64,000 bases of DNA from Burkholderiales bacterium. Lineage in GTDB: Bacteria; Pseudomonadota; Gammaproteobacteria; Burkholderiales; Burkholderiaceae_E. The DNA is taken from positions 1 through 64,000 of the forward strand of contig JAFKGG010000366.1 of NCBI GenBank assembly GCA_017307915.1, in the 5' to 3' direction. The notes below the pieces were generated by a model. It ran no database searches and was not told where the DNA came from. It saw only the letters and a list, made by a program, of their open reading frames with translations. The translations under genes and the position numbers were made by a program. Shown here piece after piece: positions 18,718-27,083 of the stretch (position 1 is the first letter of the stretch; every line of letters starts with the position of its first letter).

Positions 18718-20400
18718 TCAGGCCATGAGTGCATTCGCCTCGCGACGGCTCGACCGCTCGTGGGCGGCATCCTGCAGAACCATCTCCGCGCATTTCTCGC
18801 CGATCATCATGCAAGGGACGCTGGTGTTGCCGGAGATGAGCGTCGGCATGATCGAAGCGTCAGCCACCCGCAGGCCGGCGATGCCGTGCACGCGCAAGCG
18901 CTCATCGACCACCGCCATCGGATCGCGGCCCATCTTGCAAGTACCCGCCATGTGGTGCGTGATGTTGCCGGTGCTGCGAATGAACTCGAGAATGTCTTCG
19001 TCCGACTCGACGTGCCGGCCCGGCTGCACCTCTTCCGAGATCACGCCGCTCAGCGGCGCGGCATTCGCGATCTCGCGCGCCCGGCGTACCGCAAGAATGG
19101 CCGTGCTGCGGTCGTTCTCGGTTTCAAGAAAGCGGTAGTTGATGGCCGGCGCCGCCATCGGATCGGCTGAGCGCAGATGGACCGATCCGGTGCTCTCGGT
19201 GCGCTGGACGTGGGTGTAGACGAAGAAGCCCTCGATATTCGACATCCGCCTCCCCCGGCCCTCTTTCAGCTCGATGATGTACGGATTGACGATCATCATG
19301 ATGTCCGGCTCGCCGAGTGTCGGCCGCGAGCGCGCGAACACCCGCAGCGAGCCATTGCCTTGCGCGATGAACCCCTTGCGGAAGAACACGTACTTGAGGA
19401 TTTCGATGAACAGGCCGAAGCCGCGGCCACGCCGGGCCAGCGACAGTCCGGGCCGGTTCAGATGCCACTTCATGATCGCGGCGTAGTGGTCGCGCAGGTT
19501 TTCTCCCACGCCCTTCAGTTCATGCACGACGCGGATGCCATGCTGCCGCAGGATGTCGGGATTGCCGATGCCGGAAAGCTCCAGCAGCTTCGGAGAATTG
19601 GCCGTGCCGCAGGAAACGATCACCTCGCGCGTTGCACGGATCTCCTGCGTTGCGCCGTCCTTCAGAAAACGCACGCCCACGCAGCGCTTGCCTTCCAGAA
19701 TCAACGACGTGGCTTCAGCGCCCTGCAGGATGCTCAGATTCGGGCGCCTGCGCGCCGGCTGAAGATACTGCGTCGCAGTGCTGTGCCGCATGCCGCGATA
19801 GCCGGTCTGCTGCGCCAGCGCGATGCCTTCCTGGTTCGCCCCGCTGTAGTCGGGGTTGCCGGGAATGCCCACCGCATGCGCCGCCTGCATGTATAGATCG
19901 TAGAACGGCGAAAGCTTCGCCATCTGCGTCACCTTGACGGGGCCATTGCGCCCACGGAAAGCATCGGCGCCGATGTCGGTGCTCTCGATCTTCTTCAGAT
20001 ACGGCAGAACCTCCGCATAGCTCCAACCCTGGCAACCCAGCTTGGCCCAGGTGTCGTAGTCGATCTTCTGGCCGCGGTTGTAGATGATGCCGTTCAGTGC
20101 ACTGCTGCCGCCGAGCATCTTGCCGCGCGGCACGTAGAGCGAGCGATTGCCGTGGCTTTCGTGCGGCTCGGACTGGTAGCGCCAGTTGGCCACGGGGTTG
20201 TCGACCAGATACACCACGCCCGCCGGCGGCTTGGTCCAGATGTAGTTGGCCCCCTTCACCCCCGCTTCGAGGCACAGGACCCGGTACTTGCCGCTTTCGC
20301 TCAGGCGGCTGGCGATGACTCCACCGGCCGAGCCCGAGCCGATCACGATGAAGTCGTAGGTGTCTGGCTGCATGTTGCGTTGCGCGCTTCGGTTCATCAT
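18718..20400 (-). CDS. GMC-family FAD oxidoreductase (choline dehydrogenase-like)
   Basis: A full-length 560-residue GMC oxidoreductase that oxidises primary alcohols. The Rossmann motif is IVIGSGSAGGVIASRLSESG, followed by the GMC signature YVPRGKMLGGSSALNGIIYN. The second signature is SCGTANSPKLLELSGIG, and the C-terminal catalytic region is GNITHHMAGTCKMGRDPMAV, with VADASIMPTLISGNTSVPCM after it. The start is ambiguous: 20400, or Met10 at 20373 with a better ribosome site. It is clustered with an aldehyde dehydrogenase, as in alcohol-to-acid routes for lignin-like side chains. Confidence 0.93.
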   Translation of the reverse strand: MMNRSAQRNMQPDTYDFIVIGSGSAGGVIASRLSESGKYRVLCLEAGVKGANYIWTKPPAGVVYLVDNPVANWRYQSEPHESHGNRSLYVPRGKMLGGSSALNGIIYNRGQKIDYDTWAKLGCQGWSYAEVLPYLKKIESTDIGADAFRGRNGPVKVTQMAKLSPFYDLYMQAAHAVGIPGNPDYSGANQEGIALAQQTGYRGMRHSTATQYLQPARRRPNLSILQGAEATSLILEGKRCVGVRFLKDGATQEIRATREVIVSCGTANSPKLLELSGIGNPDILRQHGIRVVHELKGVGENLRDHYAAIMKWHLNRPGLSLARRGRGFGLFIEILKYVFFRKGFIAQGNGSLRVFARSRPTLGEPDIMMIVNPYIIELKEGRGRRMSNIEGFFVYTHVQRTESTGSVHLRSADPMAAPAINYRFLETENDRSTAILAVRRAREIANAAPLSGVISEEVQPGRHVESDEDILEFIRSTGNITHHMAGTCKMGRDPMAVVDERLRVHGIAGLRVADASIMPTLISGNTSVPCMMIGEKCAEMVLQDAAHERSSRREANALMA

Positions 20401-20427
20401 CAGGATGGCTGCGGTGGACGCCTCGCG

Positions 20428-20667
20428 TCACGGCGCCATGAAGCCGCCGCCGTTGAGGTCGATCACCGCCCCGGTAATGAAAGCGGCGCCATCGGAACAC
20501 GGGTGGCCCAGCTCGTCCAGCTCAGCCTTGCGCGCAAGCACCGTGTCGCTTTTGTCGACCAGAGCGAGTGCAAAACCCTCGCGGGCGAGACGCTGACTGA
20601 TGGCCCAGCCGATGCCCACTGCGGCGCCGGTGACGACGGCGACGCGATGAGTCGTGTCATGCTGCAT
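20428..20667 (-). pseudogene. SDR remnant with internal deletion
   Basis: The 79-codon frame from ATG 20667 (AGGAG upstream) is two ends of a short-chain dehydrogenase joined together. Residues 1-54 carry the cofactor-binding start RVAVVTGAAVGIGWAISQRL and a first beta-alpha-beta unit. Residues 57-79 carry the normal C-terminal tail CSDGAAFITGAVIDLNGGGF. The roughly 170 residues in between, including the catalytic Ser and YxxxK, are missing, and the frame is kept across the junction near 20495-20510. The product cannot be an active SDR. It retains its ribosome site and operon position between the SnoaL-like and GMC genes, so it may still be translated. Confidence 0.85.
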
Positions 20668-20681
20668 CGATTGTCTCCTGC

Positions 20682-21056
20682 TCAAGCGCGGCCGGCGTCG
20701 CGCGGTGCCGGCAGCAGGCGATCAGCGGGCACCTGCTCGATGCGCGAATTGCCCAGGTGCGCGATGCGCTCGCCTTCCGCGCTGAACACCCAGCGCACGA
20801 GAACGCTTTCGACGCCCGGATAGGTAATGCGGCCGTAAAGGGTGATGCGCGATCCGTGGGCAATGAACTCGGACAGGTACTCCAGCTTCATGTCCGGCAC
20901 CTGGCCGATGAAGCGCTCGATGGCCGCCGTGCCGGCGTGATGCTTGCCGCGAAAATCATCGATCACGCCATCAGGCGTGAACAGCGAAGCCGCCAGCACG
21001 CCGTCGCGCGTTTGCAAGGCCTGGAAATAGCGAAGAATGGTGGAATGGCTCAGCAT
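20682..21056 (-). CDS. SnoaL/NTF2-like protein (1)
   Basis: A 124-residue protein from ATG 21056. The longer open frame to 21299 overlaps the aldehyde dehydrogenase and is out of family. LSHSTILRYFQALQTRDGVL, then ASLFTPDGVIDDFRGKHHAG and the RWVFSAEGERIAHLGNSRIE end match the cone-shaped SnoaL-like/NTF2 fold. That fold serves as isomerase, dehydratase or ligand-binding protein in secondary and aromatic metabolism. It lies between an aldehyde dehydrogenase (32 bp) and the SDR remnant (14 bp). The substrate is unknown. Confidence 0.8.
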   Translation of the reverse strand: MLSHSTILRYFQALQTRDGVLAASLFTPDGVIDDFRGKHHAGTAAIERFIGQVPDMKLEYLSEFIAHGSRITLYGRITYPGVESVLVRWVFSAEGERIAHLGNSRIEQVPADRLLPAPRDAGRA

Positions 21057-21088
21057 GATTTTCTCGAAGGGTTCGTGCGCCCGCGGCC

Positions 21089-22576
21089 TCAGAACGTATG
21101 GCGGATCATGATGCTCTTGGCCTCGAGGAATTCGTCCAGGCCTTCGGGGCCGACTTCGCGGCCAATGCCGCTTTGCTTGAAGCCGCCGACCGGCATGTAC
21201 TTCAGGATCGAGTCGTCGCGGTAGCCGTTCACCCAGACCATGCCGGCCCGCACCTGCCTGGAGAAAGCCATGGCCGTCGTCAGGTTCTGCGTCCAGCACC
21301 CGGCGACCAGTCCGAAGATCGTGTCGTTCGCGAGCCTGATCGCCTCGTCCACGGTGTCGAAGCTGAGGATGCTCAGCACCGGTCCGAAGATCTCTTCGCG
21401 AGCGATGCGCGAATCGGCGGGCACGTCATCGAATACCGTGGGCTCGAAGAAAAAGCCGCACGCCAGGTCGGCACGCTCCGGCCGCTGCCCGCCGATCAGC
21501 AACCGGGCGCTCTTCCTGCCTGCTTCGACGAAGCTTTGCACGCGCTCCAACTGCTCCGCCGTTACCAGTGGGCCGCACCCCACGGACGGGTCGAGCGGGT
21601 CGCCGAGCTTGTAGCTGGCGATGTGGTGGAGCAGCCGTTCGACGAACGGCTCTTTCACTGAGCGCTGCACCAGCACCCGGCTGCCGGCCTGACACGACTG
21701 GCCCGCCAGCCGCACGATGCCCTTGGCCACCGAGGCGGCGGCCATGTCGAGCGACGGCGCGTCGGCGAAGATCACCTGCGGCGACTTGCCGCCCAGTTCG
21801 AGCTTGACGCGCTTGAGATTGCCGGCCGCCGCGCGCATCACCGCCTTGCCCGTGCCGGAAGACCCGGTGAAGGTGATCATGTCGACCTTGTCGCTGGCAG
21901 CGATGGCCTGGCCGACGACCGCACCATTTTCCAGTTGGCTGGTCACGAGGTTGAAAGCGCCAGGCGGCAGTCCGGCTTCCTGCAGGATGCCGGCGAAGAG
22001 AACCAGAGCGCCGGGCGACTGGTGGCTGGGCTTGACCACCATGGTGCAGCCGGCGGCGAGCCCGGGACACGACTTGTGGGCCACGGACAAGGGCGTGTTC
22101 CAGGCGGTGAGCGTGCCCACCACACCGACCGGTTCCTTCGCGATGATGCCCACCGCGTGAGGATGCTGCCCGTAGACCGCTTCATCGCGACGGGTGACGA
22201 TGAGGTTGGCGTAGTACTCCAGGGTGTCGGCCGCGCCGGCGACGAACTTCGCCTGCTCCAATTTCGGCTGGCCGACCTCGCGAGTCATGATCGTTGCGAG
22301 TTCGTCGCTGCGCTGGCGCAGCAAGCCGGCCGCACGCCTGAACACCGCCGCGCGCTCGGCGGCCGGCATGCGCGGCCAGGGGCCGCTGTCGAACGCGCGC
22401 CGGGCTGCATCGATGGCGCGTTGCGCATCGCGTTCATCGGAATCCTGATAGATGCCGACCACGCTCTGGTCATAGGGGCTGCGCCGCTCGTAGGTGCGGC
22501 CGGTCGCACAAGCCACCCACTCGCCGTCGATGAAGTTTCTCTGGGCGGGGATCGGTCCGTCTAGGGTTACGGCCAT
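21089..22576 (-). CDS. NAD(P)-dependent aldehyde dehydrogenase (2)
   Basis: A 495-residue aldehyde dehydrogenase from ATG 22576, behind GAGGAAG. It has IPAQRNFIDGEWVACATGRT at the start, the base-bearing KLELGGKSPQVIFADAPSLD, and the catalytic Cys in GQSCQAGSRVLVQRS. The late EEIFGPVLSILSFDTVDEAI is intact. It is the first gene of the 15849-22576 cluster and has a strong promoter at 22658-22687, with an IclR-type operator 13 bp upstream of the -35. It probably oxidises the aldehyde made by the GMC enzyme or by crotonase cleavage. Confidence 0.95.
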   Translation of the reverse strand: MAVTLDGPIPAQRNFIDGEWVACATGRTYERRSPYDQSVVGIYQDSDERDAQRAIDAARRAFDSGPWPRMPAAERAAVFRRAAGLLRQRSDELATIMTREVGQPKLEQAKFVAGAADTLEYYANLIVTRRDEAVYGQHPHAVGIIAKEPVGVVGTLTAWNTPLSVAHKSCPGLAAGCTMVVKPSHQSPGALVLFAGILQEAGLPPGAFNLVTSQLENGAVVGQAIAASDKVDMITFTGSSGTGKAVMRAAAGNLKRVKLELGGKSPQVIFADAPSLDMAAASVAKGIVRLAGQSCQAGSRVLVQRSVKEPFVERLLHHIASYKLGDPLDPSVGCGPLVTAEQLERVQSFVEAGRKSARLLIGGQRPERADLACGFFFEPTVFDDVPADSRIAREEIFGPVLSILSFDTVDEAIRLANDTIFGLVAGCWTQNLTTAMAFSRQVRAGMVWVNGYRDDSILKYMPVGGFKQSGIGREVGPEGLDEFLEAKSIMIRHTF

Positions 22577-22657
22577 GCGCGGCTTCCTCTGCTGTCTCTT
22601 GCTAAGACGAAATGGCCGGGGTCGCGGCGGATCGATGCACGCCCCAACGTCGGCCGG

Positions 22658-22687
22658 ACTATAAGCCGCCGGAACGGGCAAGGTCAA
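22658..22687 (-). promoter_or_regulatory. Promoter of the aldehyde dehydrogenase cluster
   Basis: On the minus strand a -35 TTGACC (22687-22682) and -10 TATAGT (22663-22658) are separated by 18 bp. Predicted initiation is near 22651, about 75 bp before ATG 22576. Confidence 0.75.
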
Positions 22688-22700
22688 GAATTTGAAATAA

Positions 22701-22717
22701 GTTCCACTGATTGAAAC
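22701..22717. promoter_or_regulatory. IclR-type operator A
   Basis: GTTCCACTGATTGAAAC is an imperfect 17-bp dyad with half-sites GTTYCA/TGRAAC. It is the best example of the motif repeated at 36962, 39806 and 42566. It lies 13 bp upstream of the minus-strand -35, a typical activator position. Confidence 0.72.
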
Positions 22718-22747
22718 GATTGGTTTTTCAGCAACAAGTTCTCTTTG

Positions 22748-22764
22748 GTTCCGATCATTGAAAT
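22748..22764. promoter_or_regulatory. IclR-type operator B
   Basis: GTTCCGATCATTGAAAT matches operator A at 12 of 17 positions. It lies exactly 13 bp upstream of the plus-strand -35 and 47 bp centre-to-centre from operator A. It overlaps the 16-bp perfect palindrome at 22758-22773. Confidence 0.6.
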
Positions 22765-22777
22765 CGATTTCAAAAAA

Positions 22778-22806
22778 TTGACGATGCGGCGCGTTTGCCC
22801 TAGATT
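22778..22806 (+). promoter_or_regulatory. Promoter of the acyl-CoA synthetase operon
   Basis: -35 TTGACG (22778-22783), a 17-bp spacer, and -10 TAGATT (22801-22806). Predicted initiation is near 22813, giving a leader of about 97 nt before ATG 22910. Confidence 0.7.
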
Positions 22807-22909
22807 GCGCTCATTGATACCAGATCCGACGTCTTCCACGACACCGGCGAGGTCCCTCGCCTTTGGCCATTCATTCATTGCGCCGCGCCTCGCCCGGCGC
22901 CCATCAGGC

Positions 22910-25024
22910 ATGCATCAATTCCAATATTTGTTCGAGCCCCGGTCCATCGCGGTGGTGGGCGTATCCGACGACATGGCGCGCCCCGGTTCCCAGGCAGTGC
23001 GTGCACTGCTGGCGAACGGCTACGGCGGAAGAATCTTTCCGGTCAATCCGAAATACCAAGGCTTCGAAGGCCTGCGCTGCTACGCCTCGATCGCGGACAT
23101 CGAGGAAGCTATCGATCTCGTGGTCATCGGCGTGCCCGCTGCCGGCGTGCTGCCGGTGCTGGAGGCTTGCGCGCAGAAGAAGGTGGGCTACGCCGTCATC
23201 CTCAGCGGCGGCTTTCGCGAGAGCGGACCTGAAGGCATCGAGCGTGAACGCCGCATGCTGGAGATCGCACGTGCCGCCAATATCCGGCTGCTCGGCCCGA
23301 ATTGCCTCGGCCTGGTCAACGTCCATTCCAACGTGTATGCAGGCTTCGGCAGCATTACGCGCGAACCGAAGCTGGCACAGGGTTCCGTATCGCTGGTGAC
23401 ACAAAGCGGCGGCTTCGGCTACAGCATCGCGCTGGCTTGCGCTGAAGCGGGCATCGGCTTTCGGCACGTCGTTGCCACCGGCAATGAAAGCGACATCGAT
23501 ACGGTGCAGCTCATCGACGCACTGCTGCAGGATCCGGGCACGCAGTGCATCGTCGCGTACATCGAGGGCACGAGCGACGGCCGCGCACTGCTGCAGGTGG
23601 GCCGCCGCGCATTGGCCGCCGGCAAACCCTTGCTGCTGTGGAAGGGCGGCGTCACCGAACAGGGCGCGCGCGCAGCCGAGTCGCATACGGCCAGCATGAC
23701 CGGCCGCTATGATTTCTATCGGGCGCTTTTCAAGCAGGCCGGCATCGTGGAGATCCAGGAGCTGCACGAAGCGGTCGACTACCTGCTGGCATTCTCAGCC
23801 GGTAAATACCCGCTCGGCAATGGCGTCGCCGTCATGGGCGTATCCGGCGGCTCCGCGATCGTTTTCGCCGACGCCGGCGAGCGTAGCGGGCTGGCACTAT
23901 GCGAGCTGACCCCGGCCACCCAGGAAGCCCTGGCTCAAGTAGTGCCTCACATCGGCGCGATCCACAACCCGATCGATCTCACCGCCGGCTACTTCTCACG
24001 GAGCAATCAAGAGAAACTCGAACGCGCGGTGCGTGCCACGCTGGCCGATCCCAACGCGCACTCGGTGTGCATCAACCTCGCAACCACCGGGCAGGCGGGC
24101 AGCCTGGCCGCCGCCGAGGTATTGAGCCGCATCGCCCGCGACACCCAAAAGCCGCTGGTGGTGTTCTCCTCGGCGCCGGTCAGCCAGATCGCCGATGCCC
24201 TGCGCGTGTTCGGCGAAGCACGGGTGCCGGTACTGCGCTCGCCGTCGCGTGCCGCCCGCGCGTTGGCGGCGCTGCTTGCTTACCGGCAGGCACGCGAGCG
24301 GCTCGCCCGCCACGACGAAACGTCGATGCAGGCGCCCGCCGCGGCAGCCGGGCTGCGACCCGGCACGTCGCTGTCGGAGACCGAATCCAAGGCCCTGCTC
24401 GCGAGCATCGGCATTCCCGTCACCCGCGACGTGATCGTGAAGGGGCCGGGTGAAATCGCGCTTTCGAGCATGAAGGCGCCGGTCGTGGTGAAGGTGGTGT
24501 CCGCCGACATCCCTCACAAGACCGAAGCTGGGGGCGTCAGGCTCGGCATCGCAACGCATGAAGCGCTGGAGCTGGCCATCGTTCAGGTACTGGACAACGC
24601 CCGCACGTATGCGCCGCAGGCGCGCATCGACGGCGTGCTGGTATCGGAAATGGTGCGCGGTGGTTTCGAGCTGATTGCGGGCATGGTCAACGACGATGTA
24701 TTCGGCCCGGTGGTGATGGTGGGCGCCGGCGGCATCCACGCCGAGATTCTGAAGGACACCGCCTGCCGCCTGGCACCGTTCGACGAGATCACGGCACGCG
24801 AGATGCTCGATGAGCTGCACTGCCGCCCGATCCTCGACGGCGCTCGTGGCAGCGCACCGCTCGACGTGGCAGCGATCGCCAAAGCGCTGGCAGCGCTCTC
24901 CCGTTTCGCCTGGGCGCACCGGGCCCAGTTGCAGGAAGTGGACGTCAATCCACTGTTCGCGCTGCCGGACGGCATAGTCGCCGCCGACGCACTGGTCGTT
25001 ACCCGAAAGCCGACGCAGGCCTGA
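22910..25024 (+). CDS. ADP(NDP)-forming acyl-CoA synthetase (2)
   Basis: A 704-residue fused acyl-CoA synthetase (ADP-forming). ATG 22910 is chosen because family homology begins at once (HQFQYLFEPRSIAVVGVSDD) and the open sequence before it is promoter DNA. Domains in order: a CoA-binding Rossmann domain to about 130; the ligase-like domains with the phospho-His segment AAESHTASMTGRYDFY; and a C-terminal ATP-grasp domain (DIPHKTEAGGVRLGI, then QEVDVNPLFALPDG). It resembles the synthetase at 12007 in design but is clearly a different paralog. Two crotonases follow within 30 bp each, so it likely activates an unsaturated or hydroxy acid for them. Feruloyl-CoA synthetase FerA belongs to this superfamily. 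Confidence 0.93.
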   Translation: MHQFQYLFEPRSIAVVGVSDDMARPGSQAVRALLANGYGGRIFPVNPKYQGFEGLRCYASIADIEEAIDLVVIGVPAAGVLPVLEACAQKKVGYAVILSGGFRESGPEGIERERRMLEIARAANIRLLGPNCLGLVNVHSNVYAGFGSITREPKLAQGSVSLVTQSGGFGYSIALACAEAGIGFRHVVATGNESDIDTVQLIDALLQDPGTQCIVAYIEGTSDGRALLQVGRRALAAGKPLLLWKGGVTEQGARAAESHTASMTGRYDFYRALFKQAGIVEIQELHEAVDYLLAFSAGKYPLGNGVAVMGVSGGSAIVFADAGERSGLALCELTPATQEALAQVVPHIGAIHNPIDLTAGYFSRSNQEKLERAVRATLADPNAHSVCINLATTGQAGSLAAAEVLSRIARDTQKPLVVFSSAPVSQIADALRVFGEARVPVLRSPSRAARALAALLAYRQARERLARHDETSMQAPAAAAGLRPGTSLSETESKALLASIGIPVTRDVIVKGPGEIALSSMKAPVVVKVVSADIPHKTEAGGVRLGIATHEALELAIVQVLDNARTYAPQARIDGVLVSEMVRGGFELIAGMVNDDVFGPVVMVGAGGIHAEILKDTACRLAPFDEITAREMLDELHCRPILDGARGSAPLDVAAIAKALAALSRFAWAHRAQLQEVDVNPLFALPDGIVAADALVVTRKPTQA

Positions 25025-25047
25025 AGGCCGGCCCGAAACAGACAGCG

Positions 25048-25776
25048 ATGCACACCATGCAAACCGAATCTCTGCTTGCCGAGCACTGCGGCGATCAGCT
25101 CCGGCTCACGCTGAACCGGCCGGACAAGGCCAACGCCATCACGGTCGGCATGTCGGAGCGGCTGCTCGTGGAGATCCGCGGTGCAGGCGAGGACACAGGC
25201 GTTCGCTCCATCCTGCTGACCGGGGCCGGCGATCGGCTGTTCAGCGCCGGCGTCGACGTGCGCGAGCAGCCCGAAGGCATGGATATGGCCGCCCAGCGCG
25301 AACGCCGCTCGCGCGCCACCGCAGCCCTGCAAGACGCGATCCTCGATTGCCCCAAGCCGGTGATCGTGGTGCTCAACGGTTCCGCGATCGGCGGCGCTGC
25401 GATGCTGGCCTTGCTGGCCGATGCGTGCGTGGCGGTGGACAGCGCCGAGCTGTCGCTGCCGGAAATCGACATCGGCATCGCCTCCTTCTCGGGCTTCGCC
25501 ATCGCAGCCGTGATCGGCGGCCGAGCGGTGGCGCGCGACCTGATCCAGAGCGGCCGGCGCATGACGGCTGCCGAAGCCTGCGGCAAGGGGCTGATCGCAC
25601 GCGCCGTGCCGCGCGCCCAACTGGCGCAGGCGGCAGCAGAAATCGCTGACAAGCTGGGCGGCAAGAAGCCGGCCGTGTTCGCCGACAACAAACGCTGGAT
25701 CAACCGCGCCATGAAGGCGGCGTTGGCCGAGGCACGCGACGAACACGCGCGCCATCGGGCCGCCGCGGCCCAGTGA
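25048..25776 (+). CDS. Enoyl-CoA hydratase/isomerase family protein (2)
   Basis: A 242-residue crotonase. LTLNRPDKANAITVGMSERL and GAGDRLFSAGVDVREQPEGM give the first oxyanion-hole strand. NGSAIGGAAMLALLADACVA gives the second, and LSLPEIDIGIASFSGFAIAA sits where catalytic acids usually lie. Here the PGxGG turn is replaced by ASFSG, so chemistry may differ from classical hydration. It starts 23 bp after the synthetase; a second Met at 25057 is an alternative start. The C-terminus is alanine- and histidine-rich (DEHARHRAAAAQ). Confidence 0.9.
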   Translation: MHTMQTESLLAEHCGDQLRLTLNRPDKANAITVGMSERLLVEIRGAGEDTGVRSILLTGAGDRLFSAGVDVREQPEGMDMAAQRERRSRATAALQDAILDCPKPVIVVLNGSAIGGAAMLALLADACVAVDSAELSLPEIDIGIASFSGFAIAAVIGGRAVARDLIQSGRRMTAAEACGKGLIARAVPRAQLAQAAAEIADKLGGKKPAVFADNKRWINRAMKAALAEARDEHARHRAAAAQ

Positions 25777-25802
25777 ATGCGCAACAATGAGAGAGAAAGA
25801 TC

Positions 25803-26597
25803 ATGGCAGACCTTGAAGTCCAGCTCACCGAACGCGTGATGGTGGCGCGGCTGAACCGGCCGGAAAAGAAGAATGCACAGAGCGAAGCAATGCTGGATCT
25901 TCTCGCTCAGGCGCTGCGCGATGCGAACGAGAACCCCGAGGTCGGCTGCTTCGTGCTGACCGGCACCGGCGATGCCTTTTGTTCCGGCGGCGACCTGGGC
26001 CGGCGCGCCCAAGAGCAGGAGCACGTCGACCCCACGCCGCTGGAGCGCAAGCTGCGGCTGCAACAGGTGTCACACAAAGTGGCGAAGGCGGTAGAGCAGT
26101 TCGAAAAGCCATTGATCGCCGCCGTCAACGGGCCTGCCGTCGGCGCCGGCATGGACATGGCGCTGATGTGCGATATCCGCGTGGCAAGTCGCTCGGCGCG
26201 CTTCTCCGAAGGCTACATCCGTGTCGGGCTGCTGCCCGGCAACGGCGGCTGCTATTTTCTGCCCCGGCTGGTTGGCCTGTCGCGCGCGCTGGAACTCCTG
26301 TGGACCGGCGACTTCGTCAGCGCCGAGGAAGCACTACAGATGGGCCTGGTCAGCCACGTCCATCCCGACGAGGAACTGATGGAGCGCACGCTGGAGCTGG
26401 CCCGGCGCATCGCCAAGGGCCCGCCGGTACAGGTGCGCGACATCAAGAAGCTCACCTACCAGGGCTTGCGCACCGACCTCGCGACCGCGCTGGATTCGGT
26501 GTCCGCGCACATGGCCGTGGCGCAATCCACCGAGGACTACAAGGAAGCGATCCGGGCGTTCAAGGAAAAGCGAGCGCCCGTCTTCAAGGGCAAATGA
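25803..26597 (+). CDS. Enoyl-CoA hydratase/isomerase family protein (3)
   Basis: A 264-residue crotonase with a clear ribosome site (GAGAGAAAG) before ATG 25803. Motifs: ARLNRPEKKNAQSEAMLDLL, GTGDAFCSGGDLGRRAQEQE, NGPAVGAGMDMALMCDIRVA, and IRVGLLPGNGGCYFLPRLVG. The last resembles the matching region of the crotonase at 14099 (GIIPDGGGMYFLPRRVGL), including a non-acidic or shifted second catalytic position. This gene and the 14099 gene may be functional counterparts in the two catabolic operons. It ends the plus-strand operon, converging on 26631. Confidence 0.92.
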   Translation: MADLEVQLTERVMVARLNRPEKKNAQSEAMLDLLAQALRDANENPEVGCFVLTGTGDAFCSGGDLGRRAQEQEHVDPTPLERKLRLQQVSHKVAKAVEQFEKPLIAAVNGPAVGAGMDMALMCDIRVASRSARFSEGYIRVGLLPGNGGCYFLPRLVGLSRALELLWTGDFVSAEEALQMGLVSHVHPDEELMERTLELARRIAKGPPVQVRDIKKLTYQGLRTDLATALDSVSAHMAVAQSTEDYKEAIRAFKEKRAPVFKGK

Positions 26598-26630
26598 GAT
26601 CCAGGGCAGCCTGGGCTGCGTTCATGCGGC

Positions 26631-27062
26631 TTACGCCATGCGCCGGAACGCAGCCTTGGCTCGACGCGAAGCAATGCGCCAACCTTGCGGCGTAAGCACG
26701 AAACGATCGTGGAATTCGCCGACCACGCCGGGCCCCGTCAAAGGCGCGGGGCCGCTGAGCGGTGCATCGGCTTCGTGGCGGTAGTTGGCGAAATAGGTAA
26801 TGCCTTCGGCATTCGACTCGTCGATCACCGTCACCCAGGTCGGCTGGCAGAAGTGACGGGTTCGAAGGCCCGGCGGGCGCGCGCGTTGCGCGGCCAGGAT
26901 CTCCTCCCTGCCCCGCAGTATCTCGCCCTTGCGCTCGAAGGTTCCATCCTCGGTGAACAGATCGGCACAGGCCTGCGCCTGCCCGAAATCGACGTGGATG
27001 GCGAATGCCAGCGCGAGACGGCTGCATTCGCGAACGATGCGTTCCTGGTCTTCGGGATTCAT
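26631..27062 (-). CDS. SnoaL/NTF2-like protein (2)
   Basis: A 143-residue protein of the SnoaL_4 type. RLALAFAIHVDFGQAQACAD, LFTEDGTFERKGEILRGREE and VGEFHDRFVLTPQGWRIASR are the landmarks. Members include small subunits or accessory isomerases near aromatic oxygenases. It is the last gene of the eight-gene minus operon that starts at 33660, 21 bp after an ABC permease. It may help a hydroxylation or isomerisation step in that pathway. Confidence 0.82.
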   Translation of the reverse strand: MNPEDQERIVRECSRLALAFAIHVDFGQAQACADLFTEDGTFERKGEILRGREEILAAQRARPPGLRTRHFCQPTWVTVIDESNAEGITYFANYRHEADAPLSGPAPLTGPGVVGEFHDRFVLTPQGWRIASRRAKAAFRRMA

Positions 27063-27083
27063 CTTGAGGTTCCAGTAGAAGTG

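Larger units (their letters stand above)
22577..22909. other. 333-bp divergent control region
   Basis: This longest non-coding stretch separates the aldehyde dehydrogenase cluster (minus) from the acyl-CoA synthetase operon (plus). It holds two divergent sigma70-type promoters, two IclR-type operators and an AT-rich 16-bp palindrome, TTGAAATCGATTTCAA, at 22758-22773. The plus-strand frame is open from 22745, but the codons before 22910 do not resemble the synthetase family. The leader 22813-22909 shows no strong structure by eye. Confidence 0.75.

Noticed and set aside
26606..26619. Short hairpin GCAGC-CTGG-GCTGC between convergent genes
   Set aside because: Only five pairs and no U-tract, too weak to call a terminator.
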